Shown here piece by piece: positions 54,924 through 63,405 of a stretch of 64,000 nucleotides of DNA. Position 1 is the first letter of the stretch, and each line of letters begins with the position of its first letter. Location: contig JAAEMR010000065.1 in assembly GCA_024225395.1 (NCBI GenBank), positions 1-64,000 on the forward strand, given 5' to 3'. This DNA comes from Gammaproteobacteria bacterium. Its GTDB lineage: Bacteria; Pseudomonadota; Gammaproteobacteria; GCA-001735895. Below the pieces are notes generated by a model. It was not told the origin of the DNA, made no database searches, and saw nothing but the letters and a program-made list of their open reading frames with translations. A program made the position numbers and the translations under genes.

Positions 54924-55676
54924 CTATGGCTGACCGGAATCTTCGCAGTTAGCGACCATCTCATTAAGTTTGTCTATGTCGATAATATCAACCTGTTTAC
55001 GGTTAATCTTAACAATTCCTTTTTCCTGAAATGACTTAAATAGTCGACTGACTGTTTCAACGGCAATACCCAGATAACCAGCTATATCATGACGAGACAT
55101 GGGCAGCATAAAACTGACGGGAGAGAAACCACGACGTTTAAATCGAGTGGAAATACTTAGTAAAAAGGTTGCAAGTCGTTCATGAGCCGTTTGCTGACCC
55201 AGTAATAATAAATGTGCATGATCACAGTTCATTTCATGGCCTAACAAATGACAAACCTGATGACGCAGTTCTGGCATATCCTCACATAGCTGGTCTAACT
55301 GATCATAAGGCAAAATGCAGTAGGAAGTATTTTCCATGGTAGTGGCATAACAACGTTGCTTGGAGTTTTCCAGACCATCCAGACCAAAGACTTCTCCTGG
55401 CAGGTGAAAACCTAGAATTTGCTGTTCACCTGTTTTTTTGGTCAGGTAAGTTTTTACTCCGCCTGAACGAACGGCGTAAAATCCCACGAATTTATCATTA
55501 GGTTGGTAGATTTGAACGTTGTGAGCAAGGTTTCTGGGGCGCTCAATGTAATCATCAAGGACATCCAGTTCTTTAGCGTTGAGACCCCTGGGCAAGCACA
55601 GATCTGACAGGCTGCAGGATTCACAGCTTACTTTGAGTTGCTTGGTAAGCTGAACTTGATTCATTAATTTTTGCAT
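54924..55676 (-). CDS. fnr: oxygen-sensing regulator FNR/Anr
   Basis: 250 residues. The N-terminal CESCSLSDLC gives Cys18, Cys21 and Cys27 (CX2CX5C), and Cys120 (NTSYCILPY) matches the fourth 4Fe-4S ligand of E. coli FNR. The cNMP-fold region includes FYAVRSGGVKTYL and ILGFHLPGEVFGLDGL. The helix-turn-helix carries HDIAGYLGIAVETVSRLFK, with the E--SR DNA-reading residues that recognise TTGAT half sites. It should activate genes under low oxygen. It is divergent from ccoN, and four matching boxes lie in this window. Confidence 0.95.
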   Translation of the reverse strand: MQKLMNQVQLTKQLKVSCESCSLSDLCLPRGLNAKELDVLDDYIERPRNLAHNVQIYQPNDKFVGFYAVRSGGVKTYLTKKTGEQQILGFHLPGEVFGLDGLENSKQRCYATTMENTSYCILPYDQLDQLCEDMPELRHQVCHLLGHEMNCDHAHLLLLGQQTAHERLATFLLSISTRFKRRGFSPVSFMLPMSRHDIAGYLGIAVETVSRLFKSFQEKGIVKINRKQVDIIDIDKLNEMVANCEDSGQP

Positions 55677-55785
55677 AATGGGTCGATTAAATATCTGGCC
55701 AAGTTTTTAACAACTGAAACGCTTTTTAGCTTCAGTAAACGTGTATTAAGGTTTGATTATATATGAGATAAATAAAATATGACAC

Positions 55786-55799
55786 TTGATCCATGTCAT
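55786..55799 (+). promoter_or_regulatory. FNR/Anr box upstream of ccoN
   Basis: TTGATCCATGTCAT matches TTGAT-N4-GTCAA, the common Anr form, except for the last base. Its centre is about 73 bases before the ccoN ATG, and a start site near 55834 would put it at -41.5. The -10 region there (GAAACT) is poor. Being between fnr and ccoN it could also influence fnr. Confidence 0.7.
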
Positions 55800-55865
55800 T
55801 TTATTGAATGTAGTAAAACGAGAAACTCATTTTTGCTTAAATTTCAATCTATAAGAGGCCATTTA

Positions 55866-57290
55866 ATGGAAACCTACAATTATAAAGTCGTCAGGCAGTT
55901 CGCCATTATGACGGTAGTTTGGGGTATCGTAGGCATGACAGTTGGAGTCTTCATTGCAGCAGAGTTAATCTGGCCGCAGTTAAGTCTCGATCTGCCGTGG
56001 TTAGCTTACGGTCGTTTAAGAGCATTACACACCAATGCGGTTGTTTTTGCATTTGGCGGTTCTGCTTTATTTGCTACATCCTATTATGTTGTTCAACGTA
56101 CCTGTCATACGCGTTTGTTCAGTCCAGGACTGGCGGCGTTCACCTTCTGGGGCTGGACACTGGTTATCGTGCTTGCAGCAATCACTTTGCCACTCGGTTT
56201 TACCAGTAGTAAGGAATATGCAGAGCTGGAATGGCCTATTGATATTCTTATCACGCTGGTGTGGGTGTCCTATGCAGTTGTGTTCTTTGGAACCATCATG
56301 AAACGTAGGGTTAAACATATTTACGTAGCTAACTGGTTTTACGGTGCGTTTATCCTGACTATCGCCGTTTTGCATCTGTTTAACAGTGCCGCAATGCCGA
56401 TCGCTTTATTTGGTGGCAGCATGATGAAATCCTACTCTGTCTATCATGGTGCAATCGATGCGATGGTTCAGTGGTGGTATGGTCATAATGCGGTAGGTTT
56501 CTTCCTGACTGCGGGCTTCCTTGGCATGATGTATTACTTCATACCAAAAGTTTCTAACCGTCCTGTTTTTTCATATCGTTTATCAGTCGTTCACTTCTGG
56601 GCACTGATTTCAACTTATATGTGGGCTGGTCCTCACCATTTACATTACACCGCATTACCCGACTGGACTCAGTCTGTAGGCATGGTGTTCTCGCTGATTC
56701 TGCTGGCTCCTAGCTGGGGTGGAATGATCAACGGTATCATGACTTTATCCGGTGCATGGCACAAACTGCGCACAGATCCTGTGCTGAAATTCCTGGTTGT
56801 TTCCCTGTCTTTCTACGGTATGTCTACCTTCGAAGGTCCAATGATGGCGATCAAGACTGTCAATGCTTTATCACATTACACTGACTGGACTGTGGGTCAT
56901 GTTCACTCTGGCGCATTAGGCTGGGTTGCACTGGTCAGTATCGGTTCTATGTATGCCCTGATTCCCTGGGTATTTAATAAAGAAGGTATGTACAGCACCA
57001 AGCTGATTGATACCCATTTCTGGATTGCGACTATCGGTGTAGTTTTATACATCACAGCAATGTGGATTTCAGGTGTTATGCAAGGTTTGATGTGGCGTGC
57101 TGTTAACGCTGACGGAACACTGACTTACAGTTTCGTTGAATCACTGGAAGCTACTTACCCATTCTACTTCGTACGTTTACTGGGTGGCCTGCTGTTCCTG
57201 AGTGGCATGTTTATCATGGCTTATAACGTGTACAAGACTGTGGCCGGTTCTACTGTGACCGACGCAGAAGTCACTCAGCCAGCACATTAG
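55866..57290 (+). CDS. ccoN: cbb3 cytochrome c oxidase subunit I (CcoN)
   Basis: About 474 residues from the ATG at 55866 ([15 protein letters not shown]); a longer frame would start inside the regulatory region. Twelve membrane segments are expected. Heme ligands appear in [36 protein letters not shown] (CuB/heme b3 region), [11 protein letters not shown] (CuB His pair) and [14 protein letters not shown] (heme b and b3). It is the catalytic subunit of a high-affinity O2 reductase. It leads ccoNOQP with tight spacing. Confidence 0.95.
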   Translation: METYNYKVVRQFAIMTVVWGIVGMTVGVFIAAELIWPQLSLDLPWLAYGRLRALHTNAVVFAFGGSALFATSYYVVQRTCHTRLFSPGLAAFTFWGWTLVIVLAAITLPLGFTSSKEYAELEWPIDILITLVWVSYAVVFFGTIMKRRVKHIYVANWFYGAFILTIAVLHLFNSAAMPIALFGGSMMKSYSVYHGAIDAMVQWWYGHNAVGFFLTAGFLGMMYYFIPKVSNRPVFSYRLSVVHFWALISTYMWAGPHHLHYTALPDWTQSVGMVFSLILLAPSWGGMINGIMTLSGAWHKLRTDPVLKFLVVSLSFYGMSTFEGPMMAIKTVNALSHYTDWTVGHVHSGALGWVALVSIGSMYALIPWVFNKEGMYSTKLIDTHFWIATIGVVLYITAMWISGVMQGLMWRAVNADGTLTYSFVESLEATYPFYFVRLLGGLLFLSGMFIMAYNVYKTVAGSTVTDAEVTQPAH

Positions 57291-57300
57291 GAGAATTATC

Positions 57301-57906
57301 ATGAGTCATGAAGTAGTAGAAAAAAATATCGGCTTGATGGTTGTACTGATTGTACTGGTCATCAGCTTCGGTGGTCTGGCTGAGATAGTTCCTCTTTACT
57401 TTCAAAAGGATACTACTCAACCGGTTGAAGGTCTTAAGCCTTATACCGCGATACAACTGGAAGGGCGTGATATTTATATCCGTGAATCCTGTAATTCCTG
57501 TCATTCACAAATGATTCGCCCATTCCGTGCGGAAACCGAGCGATACGGGCATTACTCTGTAGCGGGTGAATTTGTTTACGATCATCCTTTTCTTTGGGGT
57601 TCCAAACGAACGGGTCCTGATCTGGCACGTGTGGGTGGTCGTTATTCTGATGACTGGCATGAAGCGCATTTGATCAATCCTCGTGATGTAGTGCCTGAGT
57701 CAAATATGCCTACATTCGGTTTTCTCGCTGATAGTGAGCTGACGGGTGAGGATACACCGGCAAAAATGAAAGCGCTCAGAGCAGTGGGTGTTCCATATAC
57801 AGATGCAGATATTGCAGGTGCAACAGAAGCTGTTAAGGGTCAAACCGAAATGAAAGCTCTGATTGCCTATTTGCAACATCTGGGTACTGCAATAAGCATT
57901 AGATAG
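57301..57906 (+). CDS. ccoO: cbb3 oxidase monoheme cytochrome c subunit II (CcoO)
   Basis: 201 residues. One N-terminal membrane anchor ([19 protein letters not shown]) precedes the periplasmic cytochrome c domain with heme site [11 protein letters not shown], and [11 protein letters not shown] with the axial Met. The sequence [32 protein letters not shown] is the standard CcoO core, at about residues 81-112. It feeds electrons to CcoN. It lies 10 bases downstream of ccoN. Confidence 0.95.
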   Translation: MSHEVVEKNIGLMVVLIVLVISFGGLAEIVPLYFQKDTTQPVEGLKPYTAIQLEGRDIYIRESCNSCHSQMIRPFRAETERYGHYSVAGEFVYDHPFLWGSKRTGPDLARVGGRYSDDWHEAHLINPRDVVPESNMPTFGFLADSELTGEDTPAKMKALRAVGVPYTDADIAGATEAVKGQTEMKALIAYLQHLGTAISIR

Positions 57907-57916
57907 GTGATCCGAT

Positions 57917-58093
57917 ATGAATGAGTTTAGTGGAACAATACACGGTATCTGGACACTGGTTCTGATGAGTACCGTTATCGGCATCTATGCCTGGGCCTGG
58001 AGTTCAAAGCGTGAAGTAGCTTTTAAAGAAGCCGCTATGCTAGCTTTGGATGAAAGTAATAATAATCCAGAAAAGAAGGAAAAATCATGTTAA
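57917..58093 (+). CDS. ccoQ: cbb3 oxidase small subunit CcoQ
   Basis: 58 residues from ATG 57917: MNEFSGTIHGIWTLVLMSTV then IGIYAWAWSSKREVAFKEAA, with one membrane helix and a charged tail (NNPEKKEKSC). The Y-A-W-x-W-S-S/K-R-x-x-F-x-E-A-A pattern is typical of CcoQ. It is short but is fixed by place, between ccoO (10 bases upstream) and ccoP, whose start it overlaps (ATGTTAA). It stabilises the complex. Confidence 0.9.
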   Translation: MNEFSGTIHGIWTLVLMSTVIGIYAWAWSSKREVAFKEAAMLALDESNNNPEKKEKSC

Positions 58094-58974
58094 CTAGCTT
58101 TTTTAACTGGTGGGTAATCGTAATTACCCTGGTCAATATTTTTGCCTGTTACTGGCTAATTAAATGGACCATGAAGAGTCGACCAAATGAAAGCGCCGCG
58201 GGCGAGTCAACCGGTCATAAATGGGACGATGTGGAAGAGTTAAATAATCCGCTACCAAAATGGTGGTTATGGATGTTTTATTTCACCATCGTGTTCAGTC
58301 TTATTTACCTGGTGCTTTACCCTGGTCTAGGTAACTTTAAAGGTACATTAGGTTGGACATCTCACAATCAATACGATGGTGAAATGGCTGATTCTGATGC
58401 TAAATATGGTCCTATTTTCGCAGCTTTTTCTGCAAAATCGGTTCCTGAACTGGCTAAAGACCCTGAAGCAATTCAGGCAGGGCAGAGACTGTTCAGTAGT
58501 TACTGTTCACAATGCCATGGGTCAGATGCCAAAGGTACAACAGGCTATCCGAACCTGAGTGATAATGACTGGTTATACGGTGGTGAGCCTGACATGATCA
58601 AGCAGAGTATTCTGATGGGTCGTAACGGTGTTATGCCTGCTTTCGGTGCTGCTCTGGGTGTCAAAGGTGTTGAAGATGTCGCTGCCTATGTTCAGTCAAT
58701 GAGTGGCCGTAAAGTTGATGCAGCTTCGGCTGAAGCTGGTAAGGCTCAATTTGATGTTATGTGTATCGCCTGTCACCAGGCTGATGGTAAAGGCAGTTAC
58801 CTGTTTGGTGCGCCTAACCTGACAGATAAAACCTGGTTACACGGTAGTACTGCAAGTCGTATCAAGCAAACCATTACAGAAGGGCGTTTAAGTAAAATGC
58901 CTGCTCATAATGAGTTTCTTGGTGAAGATAAAACCCACGTATTAGCAGGGTATATCTATAGCTTGTCTAACTAG
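58087..58974 (+). CDS. ccoP: cbb3 oxidase diheme cytochrome c subunit III (CcoP)
   Basis: 295 residues. Two N-terminal membrane segments (FNWWVIVITLVNIFACYWLI and WWLWMFYFTIVFSLIYLVLY) flank a loop with HKWDDVEELNNPLPKWW, the CcoP N-terminal signature. Two cytochrome c domains follow with heme sites CSQCHGSDAKG and CIACHQADGKG and axial-Met regions GVMPAFG and SKMPAHN. It delivers electrons to CcoN. It is the last gene of the operon; no ccoGHIS cluster follows. Confidence 0.95.
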   Translation: MLTSFFNWWVIVITLVNIFACYWLIKWTMKSRPNESAAGESTGHKWDDVEELNNPLPKWWLWMFYFTIVFSLIYLVLYPGLGNFKGTLGWTSHNQYDGEMADSDAKYGPIFAAFSAKSVPELAKDPEAIQAGQRLFSSYCSQCHGSDAKGTTGYPNLSDNDWLYGGEPDMIKQSILMGRNGVMPAFGAALGVKGVEDVAAYVQSMSGRKVDAASAEAGKAQFDVMCIACHQADGKGSYLFGAPNLTDKTWLHGSTASRIKQTITEGRLSKMPAHNEFLGEDKTHVLAGYIYSLSN

Positions 58975-58998
58975 TATTATCTGAAAAGTTAACTCCCT

Positions 58999-59060
58999 TG
59001 CCGGGAAAGAAGTAGAAAATATCTCCCCTGATGTATGCTTCTTCTCCCGGCATTTTTTTT
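58999..59060 (+). terminator. intrinsic terminator after ccoP
   Basis: TGCCGGGA (58999-59006) and TCCCGGCA (59045-59052) form a perfect 8-bp stem. The inner AAGAAG and CTTCTT can extend it, and a run of eight T follows at 59053-59060. It starts 24 bases after the ccoP stop. Confidence 0.8.
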
Positions 59061-59320
59061 GATCGATAAGTGCTCCTGAATTTTCGACACTTCCGCCATC
59101 CATGGCGGCCGTACGTGATGTGTTTATGCGGTGAGCCCGGGGATGGACAGGAGTAGTATTTTTACAAATTCCAGAATAATTAAATATCAAAAAGTCAGGA
59201 CTAACCTCTGTCCAGCTTCTTCTACCTGCATTATCAGCATATACCACATCCCTGTGGAAAATGGGCAGGAGCAGCAGTATTCGCCCAAATCCCCGGGTAA
59301 TAAAAAAATCAAAAGAGCAT
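59061..59320. other. gene-free intergenic region with dyads
   Basis: No credible gene was found. CCGCCAT (59093-59099) and ATGGCGG (59102-59108) form a perfect dyad, and GGACAGGAG and GGGCAGGAGC blocks at about 59146 and 59266 resemble the nested repeat of the family A elements. It reads as a small cluster of intergenic repeats placed before family A copy 5. Confidence 0.5.
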
Positions 59321-59458
59321 CACTATGAAGGACACGAGGAACACGAAGGCTGGTTATAATATGGCTGGATGATTAAAAATTTTGATAAGAGCTGATTAAT
59401 CTGATGAACTTTATCAAAGGTTCTGTTTATCTTCGTGAGCCTTGTGCTCTTCGTGGTA
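59321..59458. repeat. family A inverted-repeat element, copy 5
   Basis: The left arm 59321-59349 (ATGAAGGACACGAGG then AACACGAAGG) and right arm 59431-59458 (CTTCGTGAGCCTTGTG then CTCTTCGTGGTA) form an imperfect inverted repeat with an AT-rich centre. The sequence from 59459 to 59715 has no gene I can support and should contain the rhodanese promoter. Confidence 0.75.
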
Positions 59459-59715
59459 AAAAATGTCTATAAAATACGAATATTGTTGCTCGGGAGTGGG
59501 TGCTAAAAAGTTCAGATAACCTGATGTCAGGGATTATAACTTGTTCCCGAATGGAAAGTTGCAGGTTGGTTTCACATTAAAATACGGGGTGATCTGTAAC
59601 CCCTTGTTTTATGGGTATGAGGTAAAGTTAACTGATAATAACAGACAGTATGTGATTTTTTTTATACTATCCTATATCCTTTGTTTTTTATTCAATAACT
59701 ATGGATGTATTTTGT

Positions 59716-60147
59716 ATGAAATTTTTTCGTTATTTTCTGATAATTTCAGGATTTTTTATTTGCACATCTTCATATGCCGAATCTACCAAGTGGAGGTCGC
59801 CTGAAACGGTTGCCGGCACAGAAACAGTTACCCTCGAGCAAGCTAAAACCATGCATATCAACGGTGTAAAGTTTGTTGATGTGAGAAGTCCCAGGCAATA
59901 CAAAAAACGTCATATTAAAGGTGCTATTCATCTGTATATTAATGATGCTTTTACAGAGCAGAACCTGCTTAAACATGTAAAAAAAGATGAATCTTTTATC
60001 ATTTACTGCAATGGTGCGCATTGCAGTCTTAGTTATAAGGCGGCTTCTAGAGCTGTTGACTGGGGATTCACCGGGATCAAGTATTTTCGAGATGGATTTC
60101 GTGCATGGCGACTGGATGGTAATGCGCTGGAATACGGTGCTCAATAG
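59716..60147 (+). CDS. exported single-domain rhodanese-like protein
   Basis: 143 residues from the ATG at 59716, which opens the signal peptide MKFFRYFLIISGFFICTSSYA; an upstream ATG at 59701 adds five residues. The rhodanese fold shows TVTLEQAKTM, VKFVDVRSPRQYKKRHIKGAIHL and the active-site loop IIYCNGAHCSLSYKAA, where Cys after IIY is the expected sulfur carrier. FRDGFRAWRLDG ends the domain. It would act in the periplasm on persulfide or thiosulfate-type sulfur. It is a single gene with its own terminator. Confidence 0.88.
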   Translation: MKFFRYFLIISGFFICTSSYAESTKWRSPETVAGTETVTLEQAKTMHINGVKFVDVRSPRQYKKRHIKGAIHLYINDAFTEQNLLKHVKKDESFIIYCNGAHCSLSYKAASRAVDWGFTGIKYFRDGFRAWRLDGNALEYGAQ

Positions 60148-60209
60148 GAAAGTTTCTGAGCAATCAGTTTTAAAATCTTCATTCAAAATACCCAAAAATT
60201 GAAAACTAG

Positions 60210-60236
60210 AGCGCTTTTATAAGCGCTTTTGTTTTT
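60210..60236 (+). terminator. intrinsic terminator after the rhodanese gene
   Basis: AGCGCTT (60210-60216) and AAGCGCT (60221-60227) form a 7-bp stem with a 4-base loop, followed by TTTGTTTTT. It is 62 bases downstream of the stop. Confidence 0.8.
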
Positions 60237-60302
60237 GGGCTTCAAATACACATTCCTCATAAATAATAAAGTTTTGATTTAAGGCTTTTGTTGTGTTATT
60301 AA

Positions 60303-60348
60303 ATACAAATTATATATAAATTGTATTCGATTTATTTATGAATTGTAT
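60303..60348. promoter_or_regulatory. candidate operator for the TRAP operon
   Basis: The block 60303-60326 is a near-palindrome with ATACAAA at the left and ATTGTAT at the right around TATATATAA. A further ATTGTAT at 60342-60348 stands 22 bases (two helical turns) from the previous one. Half sites of this kind (TTGTAT/ATACAA) are typical of GntR-family operators. It lies 55-100 bases before dctP. No regulator gene is adjacent in the window. Confidence 0.4.
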
Positions 60349-60403
60349 AAAAATGTCAACAATAGACACTTATTGACCCAATACCAAATGAGGAAAATAG
60401 CAC

Positions 60404-61381
60404 ATGAAACCTATTAAAATAGCATCTATTGCAGGATTAACACTCGTTGGAAGTCTTTGCCTTAGTTCCGTAAATGCTGCAACAAAATGGGATATGCCGA
60501 CACCTTATGGGGATGGCGTGCATCACACTAAAAATATCAGATTTTTTGCTGAAGACGTAAAAAGAGCGACTGATAACGAATTGAGTATAGTTGTTCACTC
60601 TGGTGCATCTCTTTACAAACACCCGGAAATTCATCGTGCAGTTAGAAGCGGTCAGGTAAGCATCGGTGAAATGTTTATGGGGCTGTTAGGAAATGATAAT
60701 CCAGTTTTTAAGGCAGATAATATTCCATTTCTGGCCAGTGACTTTGATACGGCTCATAAACTCTGGGCAGCCAGTCGTAGCCATATCGTAAAGGCGCTGG
60801 CTAAAGATGGTTTGAAACTGTTGTTTGCGGTGCCCTGGCCACCACAGGGTTTTTACACAAAAACGGCTATAAGTTCCGGGGCAGACATCAAAGGCATGAA
60901 GTTACGCGCTTATAGTCCGGCTACATCTCGTCTTGCCGTATTGCTGGGTGCTTCTCCCACAACGGTTCAGACTCCGGAAATTCCCCAGGCATTCAGCACA
61001 GGACTGATCGACGCGATGGTGACTTCACCTTCCACCGGTGTGAGTTCTCAATCATGGGATTACGTGACTAATTACACCGATACACAAGCGTGGATTCCTA
61101 AAAATATGGTTATTGTTAATGCCCGTGCTTTCAAACGTTTATCTAAAGATAATCAAAAAGCGGTGATGAATGCTGCAGCAAAAGCCGAGAGTAGAGGCTG
61201 GGGTCTGGCAATGGCTGAAACTAAGACAAAAACAAAAATGCTGGCTGATAAGGGTATGAACGTTTCTAAACCATCTGCTCAACTGAAGTCAGACCTGCAA
61301 AAAGTCGGCGCTACGATGGCTGAAGAGTGGGTAAAAGAAGCGGGTTCTGCTGGCCAGCAAATTCTTGATGGTATGAAATAA
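60404..61381 (+). CDS. TRAP transporter substrate-binding protein (DctP family)
   Basis: 325 residues with a signal peptide (MKPIKIASIAGLTLVGSLCLSSVNA). The DctP fold is clear: WDMPTPYGDGVHHTKNIRFFAEDV, GASLYKHPEIHRAVRSGQVSIGEM, LKLLFAVPWPPQGFYTK (with the anion-binding Arg at about 175 in MKLRAYSPATSRLAVLLGA) and PQAFSTGLIDAMVTSP. It delivers an organic acid to the DctQM permease. A family B repeat separates it from the permease genes. The neighbouring hydantoinase/oxoprolinase hints at a cyclic amide substrate. Confidence 0.92.
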   Translation: MKPIKIASIAGLTLVGSLCLSSVNAATKWDMPTPYGDGVHHTKNIRFFAEDVKRATDNELSIVVHSGASLYKHPEIHRAVRSGQVSIGEMFMGLLGNDNPVFKADNIPFLASDFDTAHKLWAASRSHIVKALAKDGLKLLFAVPWPPQGFYTKTAISSGADIKGMKLRAYSPATSRLAVLLGASPTTVQTPEIPQAFSTGLIDAMVTSPSTGVSSQSWDYVTNYTDTQAWIPKNMVIVNARAFKRLSKDNQKAVMNAAAKAESRGWGLAMAETKTKTKMLADKGMNVSKPSAQLKSDLQKVGATMAEEWVKEAGSAGQQILDGMK

Positions 61382-61387
61382 AAAATT

Positions 61388-61531
61388 AACCGCAAAGGAC
61401 GCAGAGGTACGCAAAGGTTTTTATTGTAGCTTGAGACTCTGATTATAGTTTTAGAACATCACAATAGATGCGTAGAAGTGAAAAATAAATGAATATTTTA
61501 AACTTCCTGCTACCTCTGCGTCCTCTGCGGT
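61388..61531. repeat. family B inverted-repeat element, copy 2
   Basis: The left arm 61388-61417 (AACCGCAAAGGACGCAGAGG then TACGCAAAGG) and right arm 61510-61531 (CTACCTCTGCGTCCTCTGC then GGT) match at 20 of 22 inverted positions. The left arm has three CGCARAGG units at 9-10-base spacing. It lies exactly between the TRAP binding-protein stop and the small-permease start. Confidence 0.8.
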
Positions 61532-61542
61532 ATAGAGGGTTT

Positions 61543-62061
61543 ATGATGCGAAAAGTTCTCGATAATATTTATTTGTCAGCCGCTATTACAGCGGGTACCT
61601 GCCTGGTGTTAATGACACTATTGATGCTAAGTCAGATAGTGGGGCGCTGGTTCGATATCATTGTGCCCTCGACGGAAGACTTTTCCGGTTTTTTATTAGC
61701 CGCTGCCAGTTTCCTGGCATTGCCTTATGCCTTGCGTAACGGTTCACATATCAGAGTTTCTCTGTTTCTTTCATTTTTATCGCCAAAACTACGCAAAGCT
61801 GTAGAGTTTATGGTGTTGTCACTGGTCCTGGTGCTGATTAGCTACATCGCCTGGTCGGTTACATTAATGGTTATAGAAACCTGGGAGTTTGAAGAGCTGA
61901 CCCAGGGTTACATTGCAATTCCGCTGTGGATACCTCAGTTGCCTCTACCGGTGGGTTTACTTCTATTCACGCTGGCTTTATTTGATGAACTGGTCAGTTT
62001 GGTAGTGACTGGTGAAACAAGTTACTTAAGGCATGAAGACGAACAACAAAACGAAGAATAA
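61543..62061 (+). CDS. TRAP transporter small permease (DctQ family)
   Basis: About 172 residues from the ATG at 61543, chosen for GAGGG 4-8 bases upstream; a longer frame starting at 61489 runs through the repeat element and is unlikely. It has four membrane segments (SAAITAGTCLVLMTLLMLSQ, GFLLAAASFLALPYAL, MVLSLVLVLISYIAWSV, LPLPVGLLLFTLALFDELV) with the conserved RNGSHIRVSLFL motif. It pairs with the large permease 37 bases downstream. Confidence 0.88.
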   Translation: MMRKVLDNIYLSAAITAGTCLVLMTLLMLSQIVGRWFDIIVPSTEDFSGFLLAAASFLALPYALRNGSHIRVSLFLSFLSPKLRKAVEFMVLSLVLVLISYIAWSVTLMVIETWEFEELTQGYIAIPLWIPQLPLPVGLLLFTLALFDELVSLVVTGETSYLRHEDEQQNEE

Positions 62062-62098
62062 AGACATCTGCTAACTCACATTTAGAGAGGAGGAAATC

Positions 62099-63403
62099 AT
62101 GGATCAGGGTTTAATGATGATTCTGTTAACAGTGTTGATGTTTGGCATTCTGTCACTGGGTGTCTGGGTGGGAGCTGCTTTGTTTATTGTAGGTTTTGCG
62201 GCTCTGATGCTGAATGAAAGTTCAAACCTCGGTATGATAATGTCGACTACAACCTGGGGAAGTACATCGACCTGGACATTAACGGCTTTGCCTCTTTTTG
62301 TGTGGATGGGCGAAATTTTATTTCGAACTCGTTTATCAAAGGATTTATTTAGCGGCCTTTCCCCCTGGCTGAATCATGTGCCGGGACGTTTATTGCACGT
62401 AAATATTCTGGGCTGTGGAATTTTTGCTGCGGTATCGGGTTCCTCGGCAGCCACGGTAGCAACGATTGGAAAAATGACTGCCCCTGAACTGGAAAAAAGA
62501 GGTTATCCAGAAAGTATGGTACTGGGTACTCTGGCTGGCTCTGGAACCTTAGGTCTGTTGATTCCACCTTCCATCATATTAATTGTTTACGGGGTATCTG
62601 CTGAAATTTCTATTTCACGGCTTTTTATCGCCGGAGCTTTACCCGGTTTAATGCTGGTAGCACTTTTTATGGGATATACCATGATCTGGTCGAGTTTAAA
62701 TAAAGATAAGCTACCAGCGGCAGATGCGCATATTCCACTGGTTGAGAAATTCAGGGCTTCGTGGAAACTGATTCCTGTTGTTTCATTAATTTTATTTGTT
62801 CTGGGCTCAATTTATGCCGGTTTTGCTACAGCTACAGAAGCTGCTGTTATTGGTGTGGCGGGTTCACTGGTTTTATCCTGGTTAGGTAAAGATATGAACT
62901 GGTTAACCTTTCGTGAAAGCCTGATGGGAGCAACTAAAACTTCCTGCATGATCATGTTTATTTTAGCCGGTGCTGCTTTTCTAACTATTGCGATGGGCTT
63001 TACTGGCATTCCCCGCGTACTTGCAGAAAACATTTCCAGTATGAACCTGTCTCCCGGCTGGTTACTTTTTGCATTAACTATTTTCTTCATTGTCATGGGT
63101 TGTTTTCTGGATGGTATTTCAGTTGTGGTTCTGACGACTTCTGTTGTTTTACCCATGGTGGAACAGGCTGGAATTGACCTTCTCTGGTTCGGCATATTTT
63201 TAGTGATGGTGGTAGAAATGGCCCAGGTAACACCACCGGTTGGTTTTAATTTATTCGTATTACAGGGATTGACGGGGAAGAATATAATATTGATCGCGAA
63301 ATATGCGGTGCCATTTTTCCTCCTGTTGATGCTGGCGGCTCTGCTAATTTCAATTTTTCCGGAAATTGCTACCTGGCTACCTCAAAAAATGACTGAGAGA
63401 TAG
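62099..63403 (+). CDS. TRAP transporter large permease (DctM family)
   Basis: 434 residues and about 12 membrane segments. DctM features include LTALPLFVWMGEILFRT, GSSAATVATIGKMTAPELEKRGYP, GSGTLGLLIPPSIILIVYG, and TPPVGFNLFVLQGLTG. It forms the sodium-driven channel with DctQ. GGAGGAAATC precedes the ATG. The partial hydantoinase gene begins 2 bases after its stop, so the transporter and enzyme are one operon. Confidence 0.93.
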   Translation: MDQGLMMILLTVLMFGILSLGVWVGAALFIVGFAALMLNESSNLGMIMSTTTWGSTSTWTLTALPLFVWMGEILFRTRLSKDLFSGLSPWLNHVPGRLLHVNILGCGIFAAVSGSSAATVATIGKMTAPELEKRGYPESMVLGTLAGSGTLGLLIPPSIILIVYGVSAEISISRLFIAGALPGLMLVALFMGYTMIWSSLNKDKLPAADAHIPLVEKFRASWKLIPVVSLILFVLGSIYAGFATATEAAVIGVAGSLVLSWLGKDMNWLTFRESLMGATKTSCMIMFILAGAAFLTIAMGFTGIPRVLAENISSMNLSPGWLLFALTIFFIVMGCFLDGISVVVLTTSVVLPMVEQAGIDLLWFGIFLVMVVEMAQVTPPVGFNLFVLQGLTGKNIILIAKYAVPFFLLLMLAALLISIFPEIATWLPQKMTER

Positions 63404-63405
63404 TA

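Noticed and set aside
55779-55865. Extended ccoN N-terminus from 55779
   Set aside because: It covers the FNR box and predicted promoter; METYNYKVV at 55866 is the normal family start.
59131-59328. 65-codon frame in the repeat-rich gap after ccoP
   Set aside because: It runs through dyads and repeat ends, has no ribosome site, and resembles no protein.
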